Shown here: positions 1 through 9,523 of the stretch, one piece after another
Position numbering within the stretch: position 1 is the stretch's first letter
Layout: every line of letters starts with the position of its first letter
DNA from: Nanobdellota archaeon
GTDB taxonomy: Archaea; Nanobdellota; Nanobdellia; Pacearchaeales; GW2011-AR1
Length of the DNA stretch: 64,000 nt
Assembly: GCA_030648155.1 (NCBI GenBank)
Contig: JAUSIK010000008.1
Span: 62,001-126,000 of the forward strand
Direction: 5' to 3'
Translations under genes and position numbers: made by a program
The notes under the pieces: model-generated
What the model was told of the DNA's origin: nothing
The model's database searches: none
The model's input: only the letters and a program-made list of their open reading frames with translations

Positions 1-3000
1 TTATTAAATATATTACTATTTACATCTTGGTTTGCCGTAATAGAAATAATAAAGCTAGAGCTACCTCCTGTGGTTGTTAAATTACTATGTTCTATTCTAT
101 TAAATTGAGAAGTAGACTGTATTGTTATTCCAGAGGCAGATGTGCCGACAGTTTTGCAATTTAAATAAGTCACATTATTTCTTACCGATCTTGTAAACAT
201 TTGTAAGCAAGTTCCAGTATCCCCGCCAGTCCAAACAGTGTTATTATGAAGTATACTATCCTGGCTTGTTTGTAAATCAATTCCTATAGAAGTTCCGCCT
301 GCAGTTGTATTAAGAGTATTGTAGCTTATGTTGTTATAACTTGATCCAGTATACAAACTCAAAGCATCAGATCCCGAACCTTTAGTAAAAATATTATTAT
401 ATGCTATAAGGCTTGAATTAGTAGATGTAAATGCTATGCCGTGTCCTGTTCCTACAATAAATAAAGTATTATAATAAATGCTTAAGTTGCTGGAAGTTGT
501 AATATTTATTCCATCACCAAGCGTTCCTGTAGAATTTATTGAATTGAATCCTATAGTAAGATTGCTCCCTTTTATTATAACGATTCCATCAGACCCTGAA
601 TTATTAATTCTATTATAACTTATATTAGAATGATAATTATCCCCAGCTAAGAAAATTCCATGTGTAACTGCGAGAACTGTAATATTATTATACAAATATC
701 GACTATTATTAGCCACTAATCCCGTATTGATTCCTACTCCAGATCCATTAATAAAAATTGTATTATAAAATGCCGTATTATTATATCCAGCGTCTGAAAT
801 GCCATCCCCCACAGTTCCTGTCATATTGAATATATTAGAATAAATTGTATTATTTTGAGATCCTAAAGAACCAATATTAACCCCATCTCCTGAAGAGCTA
901 GTATTAATATAATTTAATGTAATATTCATATAACTCCCTGAAGATAAAAGTATTCCATGCGCAAGAGTGCCATTTGTTATTATTGTGTTATTTATAACAG
1001 TTCCGTTCCATGCGTCACTAAACCTTATTCCAGGCTTTGGAAAACCACTACTATCCATTTGTTTAATTACCCATAAATTTTTAATAGTCGTCCCATTAGC
1101 TCCAACAACTCTTATTCCAGGTTGTTGTGTAGCTGCAGTTCCATTTCCATATAAAATTGAAAATCCTGCACCGTCTATTGTAATGTTATTCGCCGTTACG
1201 TTCAAGCATGTATCTGAAAAAGTCAAATTAGCAGTCAATGTCCAATAAGCATTCGCCTCATCAAGACTTTGACAAGCTGATAAACCTGGATCTACAATAT
1301 AATCAAATTCAATAGGATTTCCAACAACCTTCAAATCAAATGTATCTTGAGTGTTATTTAAGTTTGAAAGTAAAATTCTATACCTTTCATCTGCAGTTAT
1401 CTCTGGAAAACTTGCAATCATATCATTTTTATCTCTTTCATACACTTCCACACTAGCGTTTGAATAATTGCTTCTTGCATAAAGAGTAATATCGTTAGAA
1501 GAAGTTAAATTCCTTTCAAAAACTATTCTAATAAAATTATTTGCTGGAATCTCTTCAGTCCAAATGTCGTCTTTTTCTTTTACTAACTCATAAATATTTT
1601 CAATTAAACTTCTATTCTCATCTAGATGTTCAGCCTGCGTAATTAAAATTATTTCAAAAGTTTGATTGCTTAAATGAGGAACAACCCAATCAATTTGATC
1701 AATGAATCCATCAGAATCTATATCATGTGCTTCAAAAGGCACCTCTTGTCGCTTATAGTTTCCATTTCCAAGTATAGTTATATTTGGATTAGCCTCTACA
1801 CTTTCACTGTTATTTTCTTCAATTTCTATTAGTGTTTCGTTAATCTCCTCAATTACATTTCCAGTTAATAAACTGCTTTCATTTTCAGAAATTTTATTTT
1901 GACTGAAATTTCCAAAAGAATTATCATTAGTAATTATACTGCTATTTTCTTTATCATTTATGGCCTCAATTAAATTATCCTCAATAGCTAAATTAGAAAT
2001 ATCTTCTACAGTAACATCTTCCTTAACCTCATCAGGCAATTTAATAGGCAAATTAATATCATTATAATTTCTCCAATATATTTTTATTTTATTCGCCTCT
2101 TTTATTGAAATATTTTTGTTAATTGTAGTAGAAGCAATAACATCTTCATATCCTAAACTATCATCTGCAGAAATAGTAATTAATTTGCCAAATTCTTTTT
2201 CTATCTCCACTGCAACTGGAGAAGAAGTATAATACTCAATAATATATTCTTTACTGCTTCCATCTAAAATAACCTCAATTCCTTCTTGTGTATTATTTTC
2301 TTCATCAATAATTAATCCAGTAAATGTGCCAAAAACTCGATCAATAAATCCCTTACTTACATACTCAATTTCAGTGCTCACCTGGCCAGTAATAGGAGAA
2401 ACATTTATCTCAATGTTGTCAGTAACCTCTTCGTCTACCTTTTTTACACTTATATTTTCAGCAAAAGAATCTATGAAAATGCTTATATTTTCATTAGAAT
2501 CAATATTAATATTTTTTGTCCATTTTACTGGTTTGCCTACAACAATTTTTTCTCTTGATGTTGTAATTTTAAATCCACCTGATGATACAAGTACAGTAAA
2601 TTCATTGCTTTCAAAAGTCTCATTTTCCGTATGCGCTATAATCTTGCCTTTTCTAGTCCCTTTAAAATTAGAGTCAGGTATTAAACTTAAGATTTCGCCA
2701 TTCAAAGAAGAGCTGATGTTTAATCCAATAAATGTAAATCCTTCGGCTCCATAAAAATATTCAGTTAAGTTGATTTTGGCACTTTCACCTTCTTTGATTT
2801 TAATATCTGGAATTTCTTTAATTTGTACAATCCCAGAGGTATTTTCTAAAAGATAATCACTTATATTTAATTCAAAACTTTTATTTATTTTCTCATACTT
2901 TTTTAATGTCTTGTTAATCTTTTCTTCTTTATCAACATTAATTTCTTCTGTAATTTCAAATAAAGTCTTGCTGTTATAAACCAGTTTTAGGTTTAGTTTG

Positions 3001-4184
3001 CTGTCATTATTTGCTTTAAATTCAAATCTAGATAAATTAATTTTTAATGCAAGTTCCTTATCGCCAAAATAATCCTTGCCAAATCCCTTAATTGGAACTG
3101 AATAGTTTGTAGAAACTATAATAGTCCCATCTTTTGCTTCTAGTTTTAAATTATTTGAATCTATTTCTTGACCACTTGCCTTAACGCTTCCTTTAACTAT
3201 TTCAACATTTTGCCCAGTCTCCAAAGTGTGAATGTAGTCTTTACCTTTACCCACACTGCCTAAAATTCTAAACTCACTTTCTTTTATAGCACTGCCAGTT
3301 ATGCCTGGTGCGCTTTCAATATTTGTTGATTCAGATGACTCACTAGATTCAGAGGTTACTGGAGAGCCTGGTTCATCCGATTTTGGAGCTTCTTCAACTT
3401 CTTTAACCTCTTCAGCTTTTACTTCACCTTCTTTATTTATTGCATCCTTATTCTCTTCCTTAATTTGTTCTTCTACTTTGTTATCTTTATCCCCATTATT
3501 ATCATTATTTCCATTTTCAATTTGAGGCTTCCCATTTTCCTTTTCATTTTTATTGCTTCCCTCTTCAAGAGTATTATTCTGACTTTGAGGCTCAATAGTC
3601 TCATTAGCTGAAATAGACCCTTTTTCATCAATTTTGGAATTATTATTTTCAGTATTAGTTAAATTAGTTGAATCCCCATTATTATCTTTTGGTTTATCTT
3701 TTGTTTCTTCTATATCTTTTTTTTCTTCATCATATTCATTAGAATTGGAAAAAATGAGTTCAAAACTAACTTCGGGATATAATATGCCATTTCCTTCTAT
3801 CCCATATCCCTCACCACTTCCAGAAAGATTATAACTTTCAACAAAATAATCTCCAGAATACACATTCTCATTAATAATATCTGCCAGTAAAATTACCTCG
3901 CTTTGACCGCCTAATGAAGCTATTATTTGAGAATCAGTTGGAATTAATTCCCCTTCATTTAATATTAATTCAACTTCACCCCCTAAATTCTCGCCTTCCA
4001 AATAATCTGCTTTTATATCAAAACTAACTCTTCCAGTTAAATTTTGATTGTTTAAAGTTAAAAATAAAAGTAGGATAACTGCCATTATACCGATGATAAA
4101 TAAAAAGCTCTTTAGTAGATATTTTTTATTATTTGAATTTCCATCCACACTTCCAAGGTAACTAGTAACAACTTTTCCATTCAC
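1..4184 (-). CDS. Giant membrane-anchored beta-helix surface protein (C-terminus beyond window)
   Basis: The frame stays open from 4184 to the left edge, about 1,394 residues with no stop. I place the start at GTG 4184; the next ATG in frame is at 4085, inside the membrane segment. TATA-like sequences lie at about 4209-4219 and 4231-4245. Visible parts: a short basic N-terminus, one membrane segment (about residues 27-45), a long acidic low-complexity linker rich in N, E, K and S (about 150-300), beta-rich domains, and from about residue 970 a repetitive stretch with many N-N-T-I, G-I and Y-N-N motifs typical of a right-handed parallel beta-helix (NosD/pectate-lyase-like). It is probably anchored in the membrane and displayed outside, perhaps binding or cleaving polysaccharide. 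No catalytic residues could be assigned. It is transcribed divergently from the dockerin protein at 4444. The start is uncertain. Confidence 0.82.
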   Translation of the reverse strand, partial: MNGKVVTSYLGSVDGNSNNKKYLLKSFLFIIGIMAVILLLFLTLNNQNLTGRVSFDIKADYLEGENLGGEVELILNEGELIPTDSQIIASLGGQSEVILLADIINENVYSGDYFVESYNLSGSGEGYGIEGNGILYPEVSFELIFSNSNEYDEEKKDIEETKDKPKDNNGDSTNLTNTENNNSKIDEKGSISANETIEPQSQNNTLEEGSNKNEKENGKPQIENGNNDNNGDKDNKVEEQIKEENKDAINKEGEVKAEEVKEVEEAPKSDEPGSPVTSESSESSESTNIESAPGITGSAIKESEFRILGSVGKGKDYIHTLETGQNVEIVKGSVKASGQEIDSNNLKLEAKDGTIIVSTNYSVPIKGFGKDYFGDKELALKINLSRFEFKANNDSKLNLKLVYNSKTLFEITEEINVDKEEKINKTLKKYEKINKSFELNISDYLLENTSGIVQIKEIPDIKIKEGESAKINLTEYFYGAEGFTFIGLNISSSLNGEILSLIPDSNFKGTRKGKIIAHTENETFESNEFTVLVSSGGFKITTSREKIVVGKPVKWTKNINIDSNENISIFIDSFAENISVKKVDEEVTDNIEINVSPITGQVSTEIEYVSKGFIDRVFGTFTGLIIDEENNTQEGIEVILDGSSKEYIIEYYTSSPVAVEIEKEFGKLITISADDSLGYEDVIASTTINKNISIKEANKIKIYWRNYNDINLPIKLPDEVKEDVTVEDISNLAIEDNLIEAINDKENSSIITNDNSFGNFSQNKISENESSLLTGNVIEEINETLIEIEENNSESVEANPNITILGNGNYKRQEVPFEAHDIDSDGFIDQIDWVVPHLSNQTFEIILITQAEHLDENRSLIENIYELVKEKDDIWTEEIPANNFIRIVFERNLTSSNDITLYARSNYSNASVEVYERDKNDMIASFPEITADERYRILLSNLNNTQDTFDLKVVGNPIEFDYIVDPGLSACQSLDEANAYWTLTANLTFSDTCLNVTANNITIDGAGFSILYGNGTAATQQPGIRVVGANGTTIKNLWVIKQMDSSGFPKPGIRFSDAWNGTVINNTIITNGTLAHGILLSSGSYMNITLNYINTSSSGDGVNIGSLGSQNNTIYSNIFNMTGTVGDGISDAGYNNTAFYNTIFINGSGVGINTGLVANNSRYLYNNITVLAVTHGIFLAGDNYHSNISYNRINNSGSDGIVIIKGSNLTIGFNSINSTGTLGDGINITTSSNLSIYYNTLFIVGTGHGIAFTSTNSSLIAYNNIFTKGSGSDALSLYTGSSYNNISYNTLNTTAGGTSIGIDLQTSQDSILHNNTVWTGGDTGTCLQMFTRSVRNNVTYLNCKTVGTSASGITIQSTSQFNRIEHSNLTTTGGSSSFIISITANQDVNSNIFN

Positions 4185-4257
4185 TCTTTTATTTTCGTAA
4201 AGATAAGGCCCATATAATTTCCCCTTCTTTTTTATATATTTATAATGCGCCACTTTT

Positions 4258-4359
4258 GTAGGTTAACCTCTTTTTTTATGAATAAAATCTCTATAAAATA
4301 AGAAATTAGGCTTTATAAGTGTTTCTCAATTTTTATTGTTTTAAACAGAGTTAACCTAC
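4258..4359. promoter_or_regulatory. Inverted repeat pair in a divergent promoter region
   Basis: GTAGGTTAAC at 4258-4267 is repeated exactly in inverted orientation as GTTAACCTAC at 4350-4359. Each copy contains the palindrome GTTAAC. The pair lies between two divergently transcribed surface-protein genes, inside their TATA boxes, so it could bind a dimeric regulator of both. That role is inferred. Confidence 0.35.
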
Positions 4360-4414
4360 ATCTATAATTAATTCGAATTAAAAATCACCCCTAAAAAATA
4401 CGACACTAGAAAAA

Positions 4415-4422
4415 TTTATATA
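4415..4422 (+). promoter_or_regulatory. Archaeal TATA box (TTTATATA)
   Basis: TTTATATA is centred 25.5 bases before the ATG at 4444. This places the transcript start at the ATG and implies a leaderless mRNA. The same spacing recurs before many genes in the window. Confidence 0.7.
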
Positions 4423-4443
4423 GGCCTTAGACTTAAACTAAAT

Positions 4444-5958
4444 ATGAGACTTGAAGATAAAATAGCTGGTTCTTATAAAAAGAACATTTCTAACAATTAT
4501 AATAGGCCAGGCCTTTACAATAAGATTAAAAGATTCATGGGAAAAACTGTTTACGCAGGAATTGTTGGCTTAAGCCTTATGACTTATTCAGCAATGCCCG
4601 CCCGTTCATATGCTCAAGAATCCCAAAAAGAAGTAGAACAAGAAAATTTTGATGATCCAACACTTTTTGAAGCATCAATAGAACAATATCCAGATAAGTG
4701 GGATGTAGCAAATGAAAGACTTGAAGCCAAAGATTTTGATACAGGTTGGGGGGATGCAGAAAGTAAATGGGATTATAATAGATTTCATTTTATTGGAAAG
4801 ACAAGGGATTTTACTAAAAATTTATGTTTAGAAGTAACCACAAATAAATCAGAATGGGGCTCTGAAGGAGATTACAATTATGTTGTATTTGCAGGTGATC
4901 CAACCCAAGAGGATCAAAATGAAGGAAAATTCTATGGATTTGGAATAAATGCCCAAACTTTCGGTGGAGAATATGTAATAGGTGCCTTTTCAAAAGGAGT
5001 AACCAATGTAATAGCAAATGGAGCTACATCTTTGATAAGAAAAGGAGAATCAAATGATTTAGCTGTAATATATAATACTGGTGCAACTTATACAGATAAA
5101 AAAGAAAGAGAGGTAACACCTGGATGGAACTTCTACATAAATAATGGAAAAATAGAATCCTCAAGGCAAGTTCCTGATTGGAGCAGGTGTGCAGATGACC
5201 CTAATAGCAGAGCTGAATGTCCAATCGATCCTACTAATTGTAGAAAAATAGATGGAGAAGTAGATCCTGAAACTGGAGAACAAGCACTGCATCATTTTGA
5301 ATGCGAAATAGATTGTGCTCCATGGTCAGATTGCAATACGCTATGTCCTGCAGATCCAAAAACAGGAGACGTTATTACAGAAGAATGTGCAAGTTTTGAT
5401 CCTGTAAATTGTACAATAGATGAAACAAGATGCCCTACAATATCAGAATATAAATTTGGAGGGATACCAGCATTAAATGGATACGTTGGAACTATGCTTT
5501 GGGATTCAATGGGCAGAAATGATAGACCTTTCACCTCTACCACTTATTTTGATAATTTCTTGCTTGAATTCGATTCAGATCAAGGGGCAGGGGGAAGACT
5601 AGAAGAAAACTTACTAGCAGGAAACGGAGGCGCACTTGCTCCAGATAATCCTAAAATATTTATTAGAGGAGATGCAAATAATGATAATTTAGTAAATATC
5701 TCCGATGCCGTCTATCTATTAGAATCAATGTATAAAAATGGCCCTCAATTGCCATGTCTAGACGCAGGCGACTCAAATGATGATGGTAGTTTAGACATCG
5801 CAGACCCTATACATATTCTCCTTCATAAATTTAATGGATTAGGAATCCCCTATCCAAATGAAAGCTCAAATGGACGAGATACATTAAAAGGAATAGATCT
5901 AACAGTAGATAATCTTCAAGATTGCGAAAGCGATCCAAATTTCAGTTGGAATAGATAA
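4444..5958 (+). CDS. Secreted protein with dockerin-like C-terminal tail
   Basis: 504 residues. After a basic N-terminus a hydrophobic segment (about 37-55) ends in a plausible signal-peptidase site (ARSYAQE), so export by Sec is likely. The middle (about 60-250) is Trp- and Tyr-rich and beta-like, reminiscent of LamG/concanavalin-type carbohydrate-binding folds, but I cannot name a family. A Cys-rich stretch (about 245-335) follows. The last ~100 residues carry two calcium-loop motifs, GDANNDNLVNISDA and DSNDDGSLDIADP, separated by a conserved Cys: a dockerin type I-like tail shared with proteins at 9524, 37032, 39843, 45740 and 48472. It is probably bound to the cell surface or a partner through this tail. 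The leaderless promoter supports the start. Confidence 0.85.
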   Translation: MRLEDKIAGSYKKNISNNYNRPGLYNKIKRFMGKTVYAGIVGLSLMTYSAMPARSYAQESQKEVEQENFDDPTLFEASIEQYPDKWDVANERLEAKDFDTGWGDAESKWDYNRFHFIGKTRDFTKNLCLEVTTNKSEWGSEGDYNYVVFAGDPTQEDQNEGKFYGFGINAQTFGGEYVIGAFSKGVTNVIANGATSLIRKGESNDLAVIYNTGATYTDKKEREVTPGWNFYINNGKIESSRQVPDWSRCADDPNSRAECPIDPTNCRKIDGEVDPETGEQALHHFECEIDCAPWSDCNTLCPADPKTGDVITEECASFDPVNCTIDETRCPTISEYKFGGIPALNGYVGTMLWDSMGRNDRPFTSTTYFDNFLLEFDSDQGAGGRLEENLLAGNGGALAPDNPKIFIRGDANNDNLVNISDAVYLLESMYKNGPQLPCLDAGDSNDDGSLDIADPIHILLHKFNGLGIPYPNESSNGRDTLKGIDLTVDNLQDCESDPNFSWNR

Positions 5959-6007
5959 CCCTATTTTTTAATATTGTTTTCCTATAAAAATTTAATTTCT
6001 CATCTAC

Positions 6008-8350
6008 CTAAACAGGTTGTGATTGCAGAGAATCCGAATTTTGCGTCGGATATTGCCCTTCTACCTTGGAACATTTCCCATTAACAACGCTTAATCCTGG
6101 GCAGCATCCTAATTCTCCTTCAGCCATGTAAGTCCCTTCAGGTCCGCAAGTTGGCTGGCAAGCTAAATCTCCAGAAGTATAACTCCAGCAATATCCAGTT
6201 GTGCATTCAGAAGTACAATCACATTTATTTCCTTGATCACAGGTTAAAGAATCATCACATCCACTAGGATTATTACTACAGCTTAAATCAGGTTCTTCAT
6301 TTCCTGGAATAGTATTGTCGATCCTCTCACACTTTCCAGAAACACATCTATTCCCTATTAAACACCCGTCATTTGATGTACATTCAGGAGCTGCAACGCA
6401 TCTTCCATTTTCTGCTGTTTTAGTACAGCAACTTAAAGGACTTTGAACATAACTTCCTACAAAAGCACAAATATTTTGGCAAGTATATGATGTGGCAGAG
6501 TTACCCCAACAATATCCACTTGAACATTCGGCATAACAGTCGCATTTATTTCCTGCACTGCAACTTAGAACAGCCTGACACCCTAAATAATTAGTCTCAC
6601 ATGTTGCAGTTTGATATTGACACTGGCCACTAATACATTGAAGTCCAACAGCACATTGACTATTGCTTGTACAACTGGCGCTTACACAAACATTATTATT
6701 GCATTGTAATCCAGCACCACACTCTTGATTACATGAACATCCCTGTCCCGCACTGCAGCTTAATTCTTCAAAACAACCTGCAGGATTATTAGTACATGAT
6801 ACTTGAGGCTGGCAAGTATTCCCTACACAAGTAAGCCCAGAACTACATTCAGCATTGCATTGGCAAGCCTGTCCTTCCTGGCATGAAAGCACCTCGCATG
6901 TTCCAGCTGGATTAATAGAACAACTAGGTGTACTGGATGCAACTTTATTCTGTTGAACACATGCCCCACTTACACATTGCGTGCCATACTCACAATTAAT
7001 CTCATCCTCAACAAGTACGTCACCATTGCAAGAAAACTCCCTCAAGACAAATTCGCTTTTACATGAATCAACCCTAGAATAACTCTCTCCATTTTTAACC
7101 CCACTTACACTTCCACTCACAGAAGTGGATTTTCCTTGATCTGAATCCGTACAAAAGTCCTCTTCAGGAGAAACAGATAAAAATTCACATTTTCCATTTA
7201 AGCAATATAAATTATCACCACACTCGTCATTATGATCACAACGAATCCCTCTTCCACAACTTAATCCCTCATCATTTCCAGGAGGATTATTAGCACAACT
7301 AATTAGATTATCAATACATTCTCCATCTACACATCCATTCGCGCAGATTTTATTTTCCCCAAAAGAATCTTTATCATTGCAAATATACTCAACTAAATTA
7401 TTCCCCTGACAATAATCTGCAAAATTACTAAAAATTCCATCCTTCACTGAAGTTACTTCACCCTTTTCCTCTGAATTAGATCCTCCATCAATATCAATAC
7501 ATGCGTTTTCTGGCATTTGTACTTGCCCCTCACTATCTTTGCAAACCCCCTCTTCACAAATCCCTTCGCATAACTGCCTCTTTTCTTTTATATCACTCCC
7601 AACACAATAATATTCAGCCAATAAATTATCTTGAATGCATTTATCATCATTTTTAAATGTCTCTTTATCTTTATACCCGATAACCACCCCTTTTACAGCA
7701 AAATTTGCACCTAAATCAGTATCAATGCATAAATCTCCTTTTTTACCCTTGTCAACTTCACCAAATAAATACTCTTTTAACGCATTTTTATCATCTATAT
7801 TTATTCTGCCGTCATTATTTACATCAGCGTTAAATTCACACTTAACTCCTCCTCTTTTTGTTAATAAGTCTAATATCGCATCAAAATCTTCTTTGTTAAT
7901 TACTCCATCCCCATTTAAATCACCAATATAACTTGCACATGATTCATCTCTAATTTCATCCCCTTTTGGAAGCCTAGAAACAACATCAGATGGTCTTTTG
8001 CCTAATTCTGTTCTACTATCAGGGCTTAATATTCCCCCGTCCGTATTTTCTCCCTGATATCTTCCCCTGTCAAGTAAATGACTAGTAAGTTCTCTTCCAT
8101 CTAGTGTATTTATTTCTCCGTCACCATTAAAATCAGCATTTTCTGAACATTCCACTTCCATTCCTTCAGAATAATCTCTTATGCCTTTCACATCAAAATT
8201 ATCTAATTTGCCATCGCCATTAACATCTCCAATTAAACCAGAGCAATGAGAAACTGAAAAATAAAGTATTGTTATTATAACCCCAAAAAATATCATTACT
8301 CCAAATAAAATAAAAATATATATTCCCGTATAACCTAAACCTCTTTTCAT
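6008..8350 (-). CDS. Cys-rich membrane-anchored protein with N-terminal dockerin-like modules
   Basis: 780 residues. A short MKRG start precedes one long hydrophobic segment (about 8-34); a class III (pilin-like) signal is possible but unproven. Residues ~38-110 and ~140-200 each contain paired loops of the form GDxNGDGxxxxxD (for example GDLNGDGVINKED and ADVNNDGRINIDD), the calcium loops of dockerins, here at the N-terminus. From about residue 205 to the end are many Cys-rich repeats (C-x-x-x-C-x-C and SCxAGxxCxC patterns), resembling disulfide-knotted small domains such as EGF or conotoxin-like repeats. It is probably an extracellular, disulfide-stiffened stalk or adhesin. A TATA box (TTTAAATA on the + strand, 8374-8381) lies 27 bases upstream of the start. 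Confidence 0.85.
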   Translation of the reverse strand: MKRGLGYTGIYIFILFGVMIFFGVIITILYFSVSHCSGLIGDVNGDGKLDNFDVKGIRDYSEGMEVECSENADFNGDGEINTLDGRELTSHLLDRGRYQGENTDGGILSPDSRTELGKRPSDVVSRLPKGDEIRDESCASYIGDLNGDGVINKEDFDAILDLLTKRGGVKCEFNADVNNDGRINIDDKNALKEYLFGEVDKGKKGDLCIDTDLGANFAVKGVVIGYKDKETFKNDDKCIQDNLLAEYYCVGSDIKEKRQLCEGICEEGVCKDSEGQVQMPENACIDIDGGSNSEEKGEVTSVKDGIFSNFADYCQGNNLVEYICNDKDSFGENKICANGCVDGECIDNLISCANNPPGNDEGLSCGRGIRCDHNDECGDNLYCLNGKCEFLSVSPEEDFCTDSDQGKSTSVSGSVSGVKNGESYSRVDSCKSEFVLREFSCNGDVLVEDEINCEYGTQCVSGACVQQNKVASSTPSCSINPAGTCEVLSCQEGQACQCNAECSSGLTCVGNTCQPQVSCTNNPAGCFEELSCSAGQGCSCNQECGAGLQCNNNVCVSASCTSNSQCAVGLQCISGQCQYQTATCETNYLGCQAVLSCSAGNKCDCYAECSSGYCWGNSATSYTCQNICAFVGSYVQSPLSCCTKTAENGRCVAAPECTSNDGCLIGNRCVSGKCERIDNTIPGNEEPDLSCSNNPSGCDDSLTCDQGNKCDCTSECTTGYCWSYTSGDLACQPTCGPEGTYMAEGELGCCPGLSVVNGKCSKVEGQYPTQNSDSLQSQPV

Positions 8351-8494
8351 GTTTTTAATAAAACAACCCTTGTTTTAAATATTTTCCTATATCGTTTTCA
8401 TAGTATCTTAACTAAATCACATAAATTAGACTTATGTACCATTACAGATTTTTACTATAGTAAATGCGTTGATATAGCCCACAACGACTATAAA

Positions 8495-8502
8495 TTTATA
8501 TA
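8495..8502 (+). promoter_or_regulatory. Archaeal TATA box (TTTATATA)
   Basis: Centred 25.5 bases before the ATG at 8524, predicting a leaderless transcript for the two-gene unit 8524-9504. Confidence 0.65.
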
Positions 8503-8523
8503 CTAATTACTATTGTGTAGATC

Positions 8524-9045
8524 ATGCAGAAATCATTAGAAAGCCTTGCACTCTCTAATCCAGAGTTGATGGATAAGATTTCAAAATTAGATTTAGATCC
8601 AATTAAGTATAAATTAATGCATAAAGATGAAGGAGAAGGAAAAGGATGGGATCGAGAGAAAGTAGACCTTGTAGAAGAACAGTATAAGAGATTCCTTTAT
8701 ATGTCTGCAACACACTCCAAGAGTTCAATAGTTCCTACAAAAGATATAGATGAGTTTTGGCATTATCATATTCTAGATACGCGAAAATATGCAGAAGATT
8801 GTCAAAATACATTTGGTTTCTTTGTTCACCATTTTCCCTATTTAGGCCTTAGAGGAGAGGAAGATGTAAAATTGTTACACATCTCGTTTAAAGATACGCA
8901 AGAAAAATACAAGAGAATGTTTGGGGAAACTTATGGTTCTAACTCTACTGATTGCCAAAATTGTGGGGATTGTGGTTCTACTTGTGGCGTAGGCACAACA
9001 AGATCAGAAATCAGACCGACTCTTACTCCAAGAATAGCAGGATAA
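8524..9045 (+). CDS. Glycine-rich-domain (GRDP/DUF1399-like) protein with Cys-rich tail
   Basis: 173 residues, apparently cytoplasmic. The core motifs DEFWHYHILDTRKYAEDC and FVHHFPYLGLRGEED match bacterial proteins annotated as glycine-rich domain-containing, whose function is not well defined. The His/Trp/Asp cluster suggests a metal or cofactor site. The last ~35 residues contain CQNCGDCGSTCG, a dense Cys tail that could bind metal, be oxidised, or be modified. It is followed after 3 bases by a small HExxH protein, with no promoter between, so the two are probably co-transcribed. Confidence 0.75.
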   Translation: MQKSLESLALSNPELMDKISKLDLDPIKYKLMHKDEGEGKGWDREKVDLVEEQYKRFLYMSATHSKSSIVPTKDIDEFWHYHILDTRKYAEDCQNTFGFFVHHFPYLGLRGEEDVKLLHISFKDTQEKYKRMFGETYGSNSTDCQNCGDCGSTCGVGTTRSEIRPTLTPRIAG

Positions 9046-9048
9046 TAT

Positions 9049-9504
9049 ATGAAATTAAACTTTGTCTTTTCTGAAATATATAATAAAAATTTAAATCGGT
9101 TTAATCCAATTGAAGATTCTTGGGATAAAATAAAGAATAGGGGAGAAAAGTTTGTTGAAGAATATGAACAAAAATGTTATGAAATCATTAACCTTATTCC
9201 TAAAATCACTAAAAGAAGCTGGAATAAATTAGAATTAAATGTTTACTTTGTAAGTTGGAATGGTCCTAATTTTTCTAATCCCTTGACATTGAGAGTGAGA
9301 AAAGATATGTTGCTAATGTTTGTCGTTCTAACTCACGAATTAATCCATAATATCATGCCTGAAAAAGGTCCAAGTCAAGAATTAGAAAATGAAATTAATA
9401 ATTATGTTGAAGAAATATTTAAAGAATTAAAAATTAATATCTCCGATCAAATTAAGATAGTAAGAGAATCAAGCAATAAGAGCTATTTACCAACTGCGAA
9501 ATGA
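9049..9504 (+). CDS. Small putative zinc metallopeptidase (HExxH)
   Basis: 151 residues, no signal peptide or membrane segment. The motif VLTHELIHNIMP (about residues 94-105) contains HELIH, a classic zincin HExxH, with acidic residues downstream (ELENEINNYVEE) that could supply the third ligand. It resembles small archaeal and phage-like putative metallopeptidases; no specific family is claimed. It lies 3 bases after the GRDP-like gene, whose Cys-rich tail could be a substrate or partner. That link is inference. Confidence 0.75.
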   Translation: MKLNFVFSEIYNKNLNRFNPIEDSWDKIKNRGEKFVEEYEQKCYEIINLIPKITKRSWNKLELNVYFVSWNGPNFSNPLTLRVRKDMLLMFVVLTHELIHNIMPEKGPSQELENEINNYVEEIFKELKINISDQIKIVRESSNKSYLPTAK

Positions 9505-9523
9505 CCTTTATCAAAAAAATAGT

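Noticed and set aside
967..3834. Four plus-strand frames opposite the giant gene at 1-4184
   Set aside because: They are mirror images of a single long minus-strand frame with clear domains.
4814..5543. Minus-strand frames inside the 4444 gene
   Set aside because: The plus-strand frame has a signal peptide, TATA box and dockerin-like tail; the others are shadows.
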